Made by a program: the position numbers and the translations under genes. The notes below the pieces were generated by a model. It was not told where the DNA came from and did not search any database. It saw only the letters and a program-made list of their open reading frames with translations. A DNA stretch of 64,000 bases from Streptomyces sp. MMG1121. GTDB taxonomy: Bacteria; Actinomycetota; Actinomycetes; Streptomycetales; Streptomycetaceae. The stretch covers positions 321,350-385,349 of the forward strand of contig NZ_LGDV01000201.1 of NCBI RefSeq assembly GCF_001280015.1, given 5' to 3'. This document shows positions 38,475 to 47,345 of this stretch, piece after piece (position 1 is the stretch's first letter; the number at the start of each line of letters is the position of its first letter).

Positions 38475-40285
38475 GCCGCCTCCCTCGTCGGGAGCGCGGT
38501 GGTGCGCAGGGCGCCGAGCTGCTCCCGCCAGATCTGGTGGACCATCAGCGACCAGATGGCCAGCGCGCTGGTGTCGCTGGGCCGCTCGATCTGGCTGCTG
38601 ATGAGGTTCTGCACGGCCGCGGCATCGAGCTGTCCCCCGGCGCGCAACGCGGCGGGCGACAGGGTCTCCTGGGCGTGCTCCAGCAGCGCCTCGCCGGGCC
38701 GCAGCATCGCGGTGATGGGCAGGGTGAAGGGCTGCTTGGGCCGGTTGAGGACGGAGTCGGGCAGCAGTCCGCGGGCCGCCTGGTACAGGGCGCGCTTGCC
38801 CTCGTGGCCGCGGACGCGGAACTCCTCGCGCAGGCCGAGGGCGAGCCGGGTCACGGCGGGCTGGCAGAACGGCAGCCGGACCTCCACGGAGCTGGCCATG
38901 CTCAGGTGGTCGACACGGCGCAGGTGGTAGGCGGGCAGCCGCTCGTCGACCTCGAAGGAGGTGATGGCCGCCAGCCGGTCGCCGGTGTCGCCGAACTTCT
39001 TGCCGAGGGTGTCGCGCAGGGTCTCGTACGCGCCGCCGTGCTGCTTGAGGTAGGCGCGGTAGTCGTCGGTGTAGAGCGACTGGCGCAGCTCGCCCGGGAC
39101 CGCGGCGAGGGCTTCGAGGTAGTTGTGGGCCCAGTCGCCCTCGCCGTCGAGGAGGGCCTGCTTGATGCGCCCGTACCCGCCGAAGATCTCGTCGGCGGCG
39201 TCGCCGGTGACCGCGACCTTGAAGCCGGCGTCGCGCACGGCCTGGAAGAGCAGGTAGGTGCTGATCGAGATGGGGTCGGCGTTGGGCTGGCCGAGGTGCC
39301 AGACGACGTCGCGCAGCAGCTCGGGGAATCGGGCGGGGTCGGCCTCGACCTGGTGGTAGCGGGTGCCGTGGCGCTGGGCGACCTCGCGGGCGAAGTGCCG
39401 CTCGTCGAAGGGCCAGTCGCCCTGGTAGGCGATGTTGAAGCTGGTGAGGTCGGGCACGGTCTCCGCGAGGAGCGCGGTGACCAGGCTGGAGTCGAGGCCG
39501 CCGCTGGTGATCGCGGAGATGGGGACGTCGGCCAGGGCCAGCAGCCGGGTCTGCTCGCGCAGCACCTCCTGGAGCCGGGCTCCGGCGCTCTCCAGGTCGG
39601 TGAACTGCTCGTCGGAGGCGATGTCGTCGCGGCGGACGGTGCGCAGCCCGCCGGCGGCGGTGAACGAGGCGGTGGTGGCGCGGGGCAGGACCTGCACCGA
39701 GTCGACCATCGTCTGCTCGCCGAAGGGGGTCTTGCTGGCGAGGTAGGCGTCGAGGCCCGGCAGCCAGGGGTCCCAGCCGATGCCCGGCAGCGAGAGCAGG
39801 GCGGGCAGCTCGGAGGAGAAGTACAGCGCGCCGCGCTGCCGGTCCCAGCGGTAGTAGAGGGGCTTCATGCCGGCCTGGTCGGTGGCCAGCACGAGGGTGG
39901 GCTCGCGGCGCAGGTCGAGGACGGCGATGGCGAACATGCCGTCGAGGTGCTCGGCGAAGCCCACGCCGTAGTGGTCGTAGAGCGCCGGGAGGATGCTGCC
40001 GTCGCAGTGGTCGTCGAAGGTGTAGCCGAACGACCGCAGCCGGGTGCGGAGTTCGTCGTGGTTGTAGATCTCGCCGTTGAAGACGACCTTGACGCGCTCG
40101 CCCAGAGTGTAGGGCTGGTCGCCGTGGTCGAGGTCCATGATGGCCAGCCGGTTGTTGCCGAGCGCCCAGCCGTCGCCCGCGGCCTGGTACTGCGCGTCGG
40201 GGCCGCCGTGCCGCTGGAGCAGCGCGACCGCGCGCAGGTGGTTCGCGGAGTGCTCTCCGCCGAAGTGTCCGTAGATCCGGCACAT
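38471..40285 (-). CDS. asnB: Glutamine-hydrolysing asparagine synthase-type amidotransferase
   Basis: 604 residues. The N-terminal glutaminase has catalytic Cys2 (MCRIYGHFGG, with Arg replacing the usual Gly3), RLAIMD and NGEIYNH. The synthetase domain has the PP-loop SGGLDSSLV and the following GDAADEIFGGY. It should activate a carboxylate as acyl-AMP and amidate it with ammonia from glutamine. Context with an isomerase, amidohydrolase and oxygenase pair suggests a specialised substrate rather than aspartate. The prpF-like gene overlaps by 4 nt. Confidence 0.9.
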   Translation of the reverse strand: MCRIYGHFGGEHSANHLRAVALLQRHGGPDAQYQAAGDGWALGNNRLAIMDLDHGDQPYTLGERVKVVFNGEIYNHDELRTRLRSFGYTFDDHCDGSILPALYDHYGVGFAEHLDGMFAIAVLDLRREPTLVLATDQAGMKPLYYRWDRQRGALYFSSELPALLSLPGIGWDPWLPGLDAYLASKTPFGEQTMVDSVQVLPRATTASFTAAGGLRTVRRDDIASDEQFTDLESAGARLQEVLREQTRLLALADVPISAITSGGLDSSLVTALLAETVPDLTSFNIAYQGDWPFDERHFAREVAQRHGTRYHQVEADPARFPELLRDVVWHLGQPNADPISISTYLLFQAVRDAGFKVAVTGDAADEIFGGYGRIKQALLDGEGDWAHNYLEALAAVPGELRQSLYTDDYRAYLKQHGGAYETLRDTLGKKFGDTGDRLAAITSFEVDERLPAYHLRRVDHLSMASSVEVRLPFCQPAVTRLALGLREEFRVRGHEGKRALYQAARGLLPDSVLNRPKQPFTLPITAMLRPGEALLEHAQETLSPAALRAGGQLDAAAVQNLISSQIERPSDTSALAIWSLMVHQIWREQLGALRTTALPTREAA

Positions 40286-40299
40286 GGCTGTGCGTTACC

Positions 40300-41091
40300 T
40301 CACTTCACGTCAGGGGAGACGCCGGCGGCCTGGTAGAGCGCCGGGTCGAAGGGGGTAGGCCCGCCGCAGGTGGTGAACGGCTCGGCCTCGGGGCCCGTGT
40401 GCGGGTTGCGGGCGCCGTGCGGAATGCCGGGGGGCGCGTACAGGACGTCGCCGGGGCGGACGTCGTTCCACTGGTCGTGCATATAGAGCTGGCCGATGCC
40501 CTCGAAGGCGATGAACGCCTCTTCGCTCTCGGGGTGGACGTGCACATTGAAGGTCTGGCCCGGCTGCTGGACGCCGCAGTGCAGACACAGTCGCGAGGAG
40601 CCGGTGCCCGGCCAGAACACGAAGTTCATGACGGCCCCCTCGCCCTCGGTGGGTGCCTCGCCGATTCCGGAGAATCCGCGCAGCTGGGTCTCGCTGTCGG
40701 TGAGGGCGCCGGTGGTCTTCGGGGACGCGCCCGCGCTCTCGCCGCCGATGAGCTGGGAGCGCCAGACGTAGGCGGTCAGCCCCTCGTCGCCCGCGGTGAG
40801 TTCGAGCGTGCGGCCGGTGGGCGAGTAGAGGGCGGAGGTGCGGCGCAGCTCGGTGCGCGCGCTGCCGATGTCACCGTGGCCGGATCCGGCGAACACGACG
40901 ACGACGTTCTCCTCCTCGAAGGACCAGCCCTGCCGCCAGACGGCGTTCGGGGCGACCTCGACGACGTTGAGCTTGACCTTCTGCGCGCCGATGGCCGGCC
41001 CGACGGGCTCGGCGACCCGGCCCCAGTCGAACGTCGAGAATGCGAATTCTGCACGGCGGACTATCGCGCCCTTGACGGTGTCGGCACCCAC
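40300..41091 (-). CDS. Double-cupin protein
   Basis: 263 residues; GTG at 41091 with GGGAGG 6 nt upstream. The C-terminal cupin has full metal motifs (HVHPESEEAF as HxHxxxxE, and GIPHGARN). The N-terminal cupin lacks the His ligands, as in many bicupins. It is the first gene of the amidotransferase operon, 14 nt before asnB. Possible roles are isomerase, dioxygenase or ureidoglycine aminohydrolase-like deamination; I cannot choose. Confidence 0.8.
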   Translation of the reverse strand: MGADTVKGAIVRRAEFAFSTFDWGRVAEPVGPAIGAQKVKLNVVEVAPNAVWRQGWSFEEENVVVVFAGSGHGDIGSARTELRRTSALYSPTGRTLELTAGDEGLTAYVWRSQLIGGESAGASPKTTGALTDSETQLRGFSGIGEAPTEGEGAVMNFVFWPGTGSSRLCLHCGVQQPGQTFNVHVHPESEEAFIAFEGIGQLYMHDQWNDVRPGDVLYAPPGIPHGARNPHTGPEAEPFTTCGGPTPFDPALYQAAGVSPDVK

Positions 41092-41108
41092 GCCGAGCCT
41101 CCCTTGTA

Positions 41109-41152
41109 CTTGACTGGTGCTTGAGCTGCCCTTGACTCGGGCTGGCCCTTGA
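41109..41152. promoter_or_regulatory. Direct CTTGA repeats at 11-bp spacing upstream of the cupin operon
   Basis: CTTGA (TCAAG on the coding strand) occurs at 41109, 41120, 41131 and 41148: three at exactly 11 bp and a fourth 17 bp further. Helical-phase direct repeats of this kind are used by SARP and related regulators. They lie 18-61 nt before the start codon. Confidence 0.45.
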
Positions 41153-41187
41153 GAATCTAGGAGGAGAACCGGTCGAACACCAAGGGA

Positions 41188-41201
41188 AATCGCATGCGAT
41201 T
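41188..41201. promoter_or_regulatory. 14-bp perfect palindrome AATCGCATGCGATT
   Basis: It lies about 97 nt upstream of the cupin start in an AT-rich stretch and is likely a regulator-binding site. A related sequence (AATTGCAAGCGATT) occurs at about 41331-41344, over the TetR stop. Confidence 0.45.
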
Positions 41202-41293
41202 AAGATTTATCCGCGCATGTGAAGGGGCCATTAAATTTCGTTGGCCGGCAGTATGGCCAAGCGAACGGACAGCGAACACGCGGACATGCGAAA

Positions 41294-41324
41294 AGGGCCA
41301 TCCCCGCGTTGCGCGGGTGGCCCT
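41294..41324. terminator. Hairpin terminator of the TetR gene
   Basis: Arms 41294-41308 and 41312-41324 pair with a small bulge around a TTG loop, 18 nt beyond the TetR stop codon. Confidence 0.7.
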
Positions 41325-41342
41325 GACGGAAATTGCAAGCGA

Positions 41343-41927
41343 TTATTCGGGGATAACCGAAAGAGCGGTGTCGACGATTGATGTGAGCTGCTTCTCATCC
41401 GGCACGGAAATACTCATGACGCGCAGCGCCTGAACCATTGCCGTGAGAAATCCGGCGAGCGAATCGACATCAGCGTCGGCGGAGATCTCGCCGGCCGCCC
41501 TGGCGGCGTGGAGCGCGGCGGCGAAGGCGCCCTTGAGCGCTTCGATCGCGTCCCGGGCTATACGGGCGGCGCCGTGGTCGTGCGGGACCCGCTCGACCAC
41601 GGCGCTCACCAGCAGACAACCGGGGCGCTCGGGGGTGCTGAGCGACTGGTCGATCCGGTCGAGCAGCAGGTCCCGTACGGCCTGCCGGAGCGGGACGCTG
41701 CGCAGCAGCTGGGCCTGGAGGTCGTGCGTCGTGAGCTTCACGTAGTGCCGCAGGGCCTGCGCGTACAGCTCCTGCTTGCTGCCGAACGCGGCGTAGAGCG
41801 AGCCCTTCCCGAGACCCGTGGCGGCGCACAGGTCCTGGACGGAGGTGGCCTCGTAGCCCTGGCGCCAGAAGAGCTCCATGACGGCGCTCAGCACCTCGTC
41901 CACGTCGAAGCCTCGGGGTCGTGCCAT
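41343..41927 (-). CDS. TetR family regulator
   Basis: 194 residues; N-terminal HTH (ATSVQDLCAATGLGKGSLYAAFGSK). It closely parallels the TetR at 15409-16005. It is divergent from the GlcG-like gene, with two ACCGCTCGGTC repeats in the shared region, and probably controls the plus-strand genes 42163-47279. Confidence 0.9.
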   Translation of the reverse strand: MARPRGFDVDEVLSAVMELFWRQGYEATSVQDLCAATGLGKGSLYAAFGSKQELYAQALRHYVKLTTHDLQAQLLRSVPLRQAVRDLLLDRIDQSLSTPERPGCLLVSAVVERVPHDHGAARIARDAIEALKGAFAAALHAARAAGEISADADVDSLAGFLTAMVQALRVMSISVPDEKQLTSIVDTALSVIPE

Positions 41928-41950
41928 GGCGACGACTGTAGGCAGTTGTG

Positions 41951-42038
41951 GACCGCTCGGTCAACCAAGTCCCGCTGCATGGCGGACATTTCGGAACCAG
42001 GCGACTGGATCGCGCCAACTTTCTTTACCGCTCGGTCC
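41951..42038. promoter_or_regulatory. Two near-palindromic operator copies
   Basis: GACCGCTCGGTC at 41951-41962 (arms GACCG and CGGTC) and ACCGCTCGGTCC at 42027-42038 share the 11-bp core ACCGCTCGGTC. They sit between the divergent TetR and GlcG-like genes, as expected for TetR sites. Confidence 0.6.
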
Positions 42039-42162
42039 ACTTCAGGGACGCCTTGACAGCGAGCGACGACACCGCGATAACGTACATTCCCACATCGAAC
42101 AGTTCGTCAACGAACTCTGTCTGTTCGCTGGACCACCCCCGACCCTTGCGAGGAGCGCCACC

Positions 42163-42585
42163 ATGCCCAACACCGTCCGCCGAGCCTCCATCAGCAGCGA
42201 GCTGGCCCAGAAGATCATCGAGGCTGCCGACGCCGCCGCGCTCGCCACCGACAAGCGCTTCGGCATCTCCGTCGTGGACGAGAGCGGCCACCTGAAGGCC
42301 TTCCTGCGCCAGGACGGCGCGAAGCTCATCACCCTCCAGGTCTCGCAGGACAAGGCCTACACCGCCGCCGCCTCCCAGCTCTCCACCGAGCAGTGGTCGG
42401 AGAACCTCAAGAAGGACGAGGTCATCGGCAACGGCGCGCCCACCGGCATCGCCCGTCTGGTCGCCCTCGGCGGCGGGCTGCCCATCGTGATCGACGGCGA
42501 GGTCGTCGGCGCGATCGGTGTCTCCGGCGGCCACTGGACCGACGACGTCAAGATCGCCGAGGCGGGCCTCACCGTGGTGAGCTGA
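42163..42585 (+). CDS. GlcG/HbpS-like (DUF336) heme-binding-type protein
   Basis: 140 residues, ATG 42163 after GAGGAGCGCC. The GlcG/HbpS fold is seen in AQKIIEAADAAALATDKRF, ISVVDESGHLKAF and the C-terminal GGGLPIVIDGEVVGAIGVSG. No signal peptide. Relatives bind heme or cobalamin, or are of unknown role in aromatic and glycolate gene sets. It opens the plus-strand gene group. Confidence 0.82.
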   Translation: MPNTVRRASISSELAQKIIEAADAAALATDKRFGISVVDESGHLKAFLRQDGAKLITLQVSQDKAYTAAASQLSTEQWSENLKKDEVIGNGAPTGIARLVALGGGLPIVIDGEVVGAIGVSGGHWTDDVKIAEAGLTVVS

Positions 42586-42703
42586 CCCCTCGACCGACCC
42601 CCTGCGCCGGCCTCTCCCCGCCCCCTGTCGGGGAGAGGCCCCCGCCCCGCCTTCGGCCGGGCCCCCTTCCCGCCCTCGCGCCATTCCTTCGGGAGAAGTC
42701 GCC

Positions 42704-43912
42704 ATGCCCATCGCCCTGTTCGTCCTGGGCCTCACCATCTTCGGCCTCGGCACCACCGAGTTCATGATCGCGGGCCTGCTCCCCGAGCTGGCCGACGCCT
42801 TCGATGTGACGGTCCCCCAGGCGGGCCATCTCATCTCGCTCTTCGCCGTCGGCGTGACCGTCGGCGCCCCGCTGATCACCGTGCTGGCCTCGCGTGTTCC
42901 CCGCAAGGCCACCCTGATCACCCTGTTGGTGATCTTCCTCGCCGGTGAGCTGGTCGCCGCGACCGCGCAGAGCTACGGCGTGCTCATGGCCGCCCGCCTC
43001 ATCACCGCCGTCGCACACGGCTCGTTCTTCGGCATCGGCGCCGTGGTCGCCGCCTCGCTGGTGGAGCCGGCCAAGCGCGCCCGGGCCATCTCCATCATGT
43101 TCGGCGGCCTGACCATCGCCACCATCGCGGGCGCCCCGCTCGGCGCGTTCCTCGGCCAGCACTTCGGCTGGCGCGCCCCCTTCTGGGCCGTCTTCGCCAT
43201 CGGCGCCGTCGGCCTCGTCGGCGTCATCTCCCTGATCCCGCACCAGCCCCGCGAGGAGGGCGCGAGCCTGCGCGGCGAGCTGACCGCCTTCCGTCGCGTC
43301 AACGTGTGGCTGGCGCTGGCCACCACCCTGCTCAGCCAGGCCTCGCTGTACGCCGCGTACACCTACGTCACCCCGCTGCTCACCGACATCACCGGCTTCC
43401 GCGAGAGCGCCGTGCCGCTCCTGCTGACCCTCTTCGGCGTCGGCACGTTCTGCGGCAGCTGGCTCGGCGGCAAGTTCGCCGACCGCAACCTGATGCGCAC
43501 CCTGTGGATCGGCATGATCCTGCTCGGCGGAATGCTGCTGCTCTTCCAGGTCACCGCGCACAACAAGGCGGCCATGGTCGTCACCCTCGCGGCCTTCGGC
43601 GTCGCCAGCTTCCTCATCAACCCGGGCCTGCAGACCCGGGTGATGAACGAGGCGGGCGACGCCCCCTCACTGGCCAGCGCCGGCAACATCTCGGCCTTCA
43701 ACATCGGCAACGCGGTGGGCCCGTGGACCGCCGGCCTGGCCATCTCCGGCGGCCACGGCTACCTCTCCCCCGCCTGGGTCGGCACGGCCTTCGCGGCCGC
43801 CGCCCTGATCACCGCGCTGGCCTCCACCGCCCGCGACGCCTCCGCCCGCCGCACCGCCGGCGCGCCCGCCCCGGCCGAGGCCGTCACCGCCCCCGCGGCA
43901 GCCCAGCGGTGA
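42704..43912 (+). CDS. MFS transporter (DHA1, arabinose-efflux/Cmx type)
   Basis: 402 residues, ribosome site GGGAGAAG. Twelve helices; N-terminal LFVLGLTIFGLGTTEFMIAG and loop motif LASRVPRKATL are diagnostic of DHA1 exporters. It probably exports the product or an inducer of this cluster. Under likely control of the TetR at 41343. Confidence 0.9.
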   Translation: MPIALFVLGLTIFGLGTTEFMIAGLLPELADAFDVTVPQAGHLISLFAVGVTVGAPLITVLASRVPRKATLITLLVIFLAGELVAATAQSYGVLMAARLITAVAHGSFFGIGAVVAASLVEPAKRARAISIMFGGLTIATIAGAPLGAFLGQHFGWRAPFWAVFAIGAVGLVGVISLIPHQPREEGASLRGELTAFRRVNVWLALATTLLSQASLYAAYTYVTPLLTDITGFRESAVPLLLTLFGVGTFCGSWLGGKFADRNLMRTLWIGMILLGGMLLLFQVTAHNKAAMVVTLAAFGVASFLINPGLQTRVMNEAGDAPSLASAGNISAFNIGNAVGPWTAGLAISGGHGYLSPAWVGTAFAAAALITALASTARDASARRTAGAPAPAEAVTAPAAAQR

Positions 43913-43958
43913 CCCCCTCACCCGCCTGACAACGCTCCAGCCACCGAAGGGAATTGCC

Positions 43959-44144
43959 GTGCCCGTCGTCAACGTCGCCCTCTGGAAGGGCAACAGCACC
44001 GACCAGCGCCGCGAGCTCGTCACCGAGCTGACCGACTCCGTCGCCCGCATCGCCGACTGCCCCAAAGAAGCCGTCACCGTCATCCTCACCGAGGTCGAGA
44101 GGGACCACTGGGGCAAGGGCGGCCGGCTCGCGAGCGAGCTGTAG
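43959..44144 (+). CDS. 4-oxalocrotonate tautomerase-family protein
   Basis: 61 residues with GTG start behind AAGGGA. After removal of Met, Pro1 (PVVNVALWKG) is the catalytic base of 4-OT enzymes; the rest (QRRELVTELTDSVARIADCP, then VTVILTEVERDHWGKGG) fits the small subunit length. It isomerises an unsaturated alpha-keto or enol acid. It lies 37 nt before the flavin oxidase. Confidence 0.88.
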   Translation: MPVVNVALWKGNSTDQRRELVTELTDSVARIADCPKEAVTVILTEVERDHWGKGGRLASEL

Positions 44145-44181
44145 GCACACCAGCGACCGGCCGACCAAGGAGCAGACGACG

Positions 44182-45750
44182 ATGGAGCAAGGCAGACAAG
44201 CAGCGCCGACCGTACGGCCGGACGACCCCCGCTACGCGGTGCTCACCAGCGGCGTCAACCAGCGCTGGCGGGCCGCCCCCGACCGGATCCGGCTCCCCCG
44301 CACCACCGCCGAGACCGTCGCGGCGGTCCAGGACGCGGTGGACGCGGACGCCCGCCTGTCGGTGCGCAGCGGCGGACACTGCTTCGAGGACTTCGTCTTC
44401 CACCCCGGCGTCGAGGCGCTGCTCGACATGTCCGCGATGAACGCCGTCGTGTACGACGAGGAGCACCGCGCCTTCTCGGTCGGCCCCGGGGCCCGGCTGC
44501 TCGATGTCTACGAGGCCCTCTTCCTGGGCTGGGGCGTGACCGTGCCGGGCGGGGTGTGCGCCACGGTCGGCGCGGGCGGGCATGTGGCGGGCGGCGGCTA
44601 CGGCCTGCTGTCCCGCTCTCTCGGCCTGGTCGTCGACCACCTCTACGGCGTCGAGGTCGTCGTCGTGGACGCGGCGGGCCGGGCCCGCGCGGTCGTGGCG
44701 ACCCGCGAGGACACCGGGGCGCTCGGCGACCTGTGGTGGGCGCACACGGGCGGGGGCGGCGGCAGCCTCGGCATCGTGACACGCTATCTCTTCCGCAGCC
44801 GTACGGCCCGGGGGCCGGCACCCGCCGACGCGCTGCCCGAGCCCCCCGCCGAGGTGCTGGTGAGCGCGGTGGCACTGCCCTGGGACCAGCTGACCCCGAA
44901 GGGCTTCGCCGGACTCCTCGGCGCGTACGGGGCCTGGCACGAGGAGCACGCCGCCCCGGGCTCCCCCGAATCCGCCCTGGGCAGCCTGCTGATGCTCAAC
45001 CACCGCGCAGGCGGCACGGTCGGCATGCTCACCCAGGTCGACGCCACCGTGCCCGGCGCCGAGAAGCTCCTCGACGGCTATCTCGACCGGATCGCCGACT
45101 CCGCGGGCGTGCGGCCGCAGCCTGTCCACCACCCCGTCGGAGAGTTCGGCCCGATGCCCGAACTGGTGCGCCCCAAGCGGCTGCCGTGGCTCACCGCCGC
45201 CCGCTACATCGGCACCAACACCCCGGTCCTCAACGACCCGACGCTGCGCGGCAAGCACAAGTCCGCGTACGCGCGCACCGCCCTGACCGAGGAGCAGCTG
45301 CACACGGTGCACACGCACCTCACCCGCGTCTCCCCCGGCGAGAGCCCCAATCCGCAGCTCATGCTCGTGGCCATGTCCTACGGCGGCGAGATCGCCGCCA
45401 CCGCCCCCGGCAGCACGGCGGTCGCCCAGCGCGACTCCGCGTACAAGCTGCTCTACCAGGCATTCTGGACCGATCCCGAGGACGACGCGGCCAACGTGGC
45501 CCGGGTACGGGAGCTGTACCGCGGCGTGTACGCGGACACCGGCGGGGTGCCCGTGCCGGGGCCGCGCTCGGACGGCGCGTACATCAACTACCCGGACGCC
45601 GACCTGAGCGACCCCGGGCACAACGCCTCGGGCGTCCCGTGGACCACGCTCTACTTCAAGGACAACTACCCGCGGCTCCAGGCAGCCAAAGCGCAGTGGG
45701 ACCCGGGCGACCGGTTCCGGCACGCCCAGTCGATCGGACTCCCCTCATGA
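44182..45750 (+). CDS. BBE-type FAD-linked oxidase (bicovalent flavin)
   Basis: 522 residues. The FAD-binding PCMH domain has RSGGHCFEDF (His for flavin C8a) and GVCATVGAGGHVAGGG (Cys for C6), as in berberine-bridge and glucooligosaccharide oxidases. The C-terminal BBE segment (AYINYPDADLSD) is present. No signal peptide is visible, unlike plant members. It oxidises an alcohol or C-H with O2. Its stop overlaps the next start by 3 nt. Confidence 0.9.
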   Translation: MEQGRQAAPTVRPDDPRYAVLTSGVNQRWRAAPDRIRLPRTTAETVAAVQDAVDADARLSVRSGGHCFEDFVFHPGVEALLDMSAMNAVVYDEEHRAFSVGPGARLLDVYEALFLGWGVTVPGGVCATVGAGGHVAGGGYGLLSRSLGLVVDHLYGVEVVVVDAAGRARAVVATREDTGALGDLWWAHTGGGGGSLGIVTRYLFRSRTARGPAPADALPEPPAEVLVSAVALPWDQLTPKGFAGLLGAYGAWHEEHAAPGSPESALGSLLMLNHRAGGTVGMLTQVDATVPGAEKLLDGYLDRIADSAGVRPQPVHHPVGEFGPMPELVRPKRLPWLTAARYIGTNTPVLNDPTLRGKHKSAYARTALTEEQLHTVHTHLTRVSPGESPNPQLMLVAMSYGGEIAATAPGSTAVAQRDSAYKLLYQAFWTDPEDDAANVARVRELYRGVYADTGGVPVPGPRSDGAYINYPDADLSDPGHNASGVPWTTLYFKDNYPRLQAAKAQWDPGDRFRHAQSIGLPS

Positions 45751-47279
45751 CCCAGCGAACCCCTGTGCTCATCGCGGGCGGCGGCCCTGTCGGGATGCTG
45801 CTCGCCGCCGAACTCGGCGGATGGGGCGTCGACGTCGTGGTCGTCGAGCCCCACCCGCACACCCAGGACACGCCCCGCGCGGGCACCCTGCACGCGCGCA
45901 GCGTCCAGTCGCTGCTGCGCCGCGGCTATCTGCGGCTGCGCGACCGCGGCAGCCTGGAGACGGAGCAGGAGACGTCGTTCCACTTCGGCGGCGAGCCGAT
46001 CCTGCGGATCGCCGCGCCGACCGCCGAGGGTCCGCCCATTCACGGGCAGCCGCAGGCCGCCCTGGAGCAGGTCTTCGAGATGCGCGCCCGGGAGCTGGGC
46101 GCCGAGATCCGGCGCGGCCACCGTTTCACCGGCCTGCGGCAGGACCCGGACGGGGTGACGGCGAGCATCGAGGGGCCCGAGGGCCCGTACGAGCTGACCG
46201 CCGGCCATCTGGTGGGCTGCGACGGCGCGCGCAGCGACGTGCGGCGCGCGACCGGGTTCACGTGCACGACCCACGAGGCGACGTTCGCCGCGATCGTGGG
46301 CCTGGTGCGGCTGCGCGACCCGTACGCCGTGCCGCCCGGCTGGACGCGTACCGCCGAGGGCTGGCTGCTCGCCAATGTGAACCCCGTGGGCCACAGCCGC
46401 ATCATCACGCACGACTTCCGGCTGCCGCTGCCCGAGCGCGGCTCCCCCGCCACGCCGGAGGAGCTCCAGAGCACCCTCTCGCACATCCTCGGTCGGCCCG
46501 CCGCCCTCGACGACCCGGCCTATCTGGACCGCTTCAGCGACTTCACGCGCGTCGCCGACCACTACCGCACGGGCCGGGTGCTGTTGGCGGGCGACGCCGC
46601 GCATGTGCACGCCCCGCTCGGCGGCCAGGGCCTCAACACCGGTCTCCAGGACGCCTACAACCTCGGCTGGAAGCTGGCCCTGGTCGCCCGCGGGAACGCG
46701 GACGCGCGGCTGCTGGACACCTACGACGCCGAACGCAGGCCCGTCGCCGAGGCCGTCGTCGCCAACACCCGGGTCCAGGCGGCCGTGATGCGGCCGGGGC
46801 CCGAGAACGACCATCTGCGCGAGTTCACCGCCCGCATGTTCCGGCACACGGGCGTCAACCGCGAGGCCGCCGACGTCATCAGCGGCCAGGGCGTCTCGTA
46901 TACGCCCGAGGGCACGACGGACCGGGTGGTGGGGCGGTTCCTGCCGAATCTGGCGCTGCGCACGCCCGAGGGCGTACGGACGGTGGCCGAACTCCTCACG
47001 CCGGGGCGGCCTCTGGTCCTGCTGCGGCCCGAGGTCGCCGACGCGCTGGAGCCGGTGACGGCCCGCTGGGGCGAGCGGGTGTCGACGCTGCGCGTCGACC
47101 CTGAGCCCGACTCGGCCGAGCTGCGTCTGGACATGGGCGCGCCGGTGCCGTGGAACGTCCTCGTGTGCCGCCCCGACGGCTATATCGCCTGGCGGGCGGC
47201 CGGGGCCGTCGACGAGAAGGGGCTCCAGGGGGCGCTGGAGGGCTGGTTCGGGCCCGTACGCGACCGCGTCGAGGTCTGA
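45747..47279 (+). CDS. FAD-dependent aromatic monooxygenase
   Basis: 510 residues; ATG 45747 overlaps the oxidase stop. Class A hydroxylase: GGGPVGMLLAAELGGWGVDV (Rossmann), the GD motif in GDAAHVHAPLGGQGLNTGLQ, and a C-terminal thioredoxin-like region. It is close to PheA/TfdB/MhpA-type phenol and polyketide hydroxylases. It hydroxylates an aromatic substrate with NAD(P)H. Confidence 0.92.
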   Translation: MTQRTPVLIAGGGPVGMLLAAELGGWGVDVVVVEPHPHTQDTPRAGTLHARSVQSLLRRGYLRLRDRGSLETEQETSFHFGGEPILRIAAPTAEGPPIHGQPQAALEQVFEMRARELGAEIRRGHRFTGLRQDPDGVTASIEGPEGPYELTAGHLVGCDGARSDVRRATGFTCTTHEATFAAIVGLVRLRDPYAVPPGWTRTAEGWLLANVNPVGHSRIITHDFRLPLPERGSPATPEELQSTLSHILGRPAALDDPAYLDRFSDFTRVADHYRTGRVLLAGDAAHVHAPLGGQGLNTGLQDAYNLGWKLALVARGNADARLLDTYDAERRPVAEAVVANTRVQAAVMRPGPENDHLREFTARMFRHTGVNREAADVISGQGVSYTPEGTTDRVVGRFLPNLALRTPEGVRTVAELLTPGRPLVLLRPEVADALEPVTARWGERVSTLRVDPEPDSAELRLDMGAPVPWNVLVCRPDGYIAWRAAGAVDEKGLQGALEGWFGPVRDRVEV

Positions 47280-47297
47280 ACAGGCTCGCGGACAAGG

Positions 47298-47336
47298 GTT
47301 CGCCGTTGCGGCACGCGGAGTGCCGCAACGGCGAAC
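47298..47336. terminator. Strong hairpin terminator
   Basis: A perfect 17-bp stem (47298-47314 with 47320-47336) and 5-nt loop between convergent monooxygenase and MarR genes. Confidence 0.85.
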
Positions 47337-47345
47337 AGTCGTGTC

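Noticed and set aside
37425..40283. 952-residue frame upstream of the PrpF domain
   Set aside because: The extension is out-of-frame translation of asnB; the GTG at 38474 has a ribosome site.
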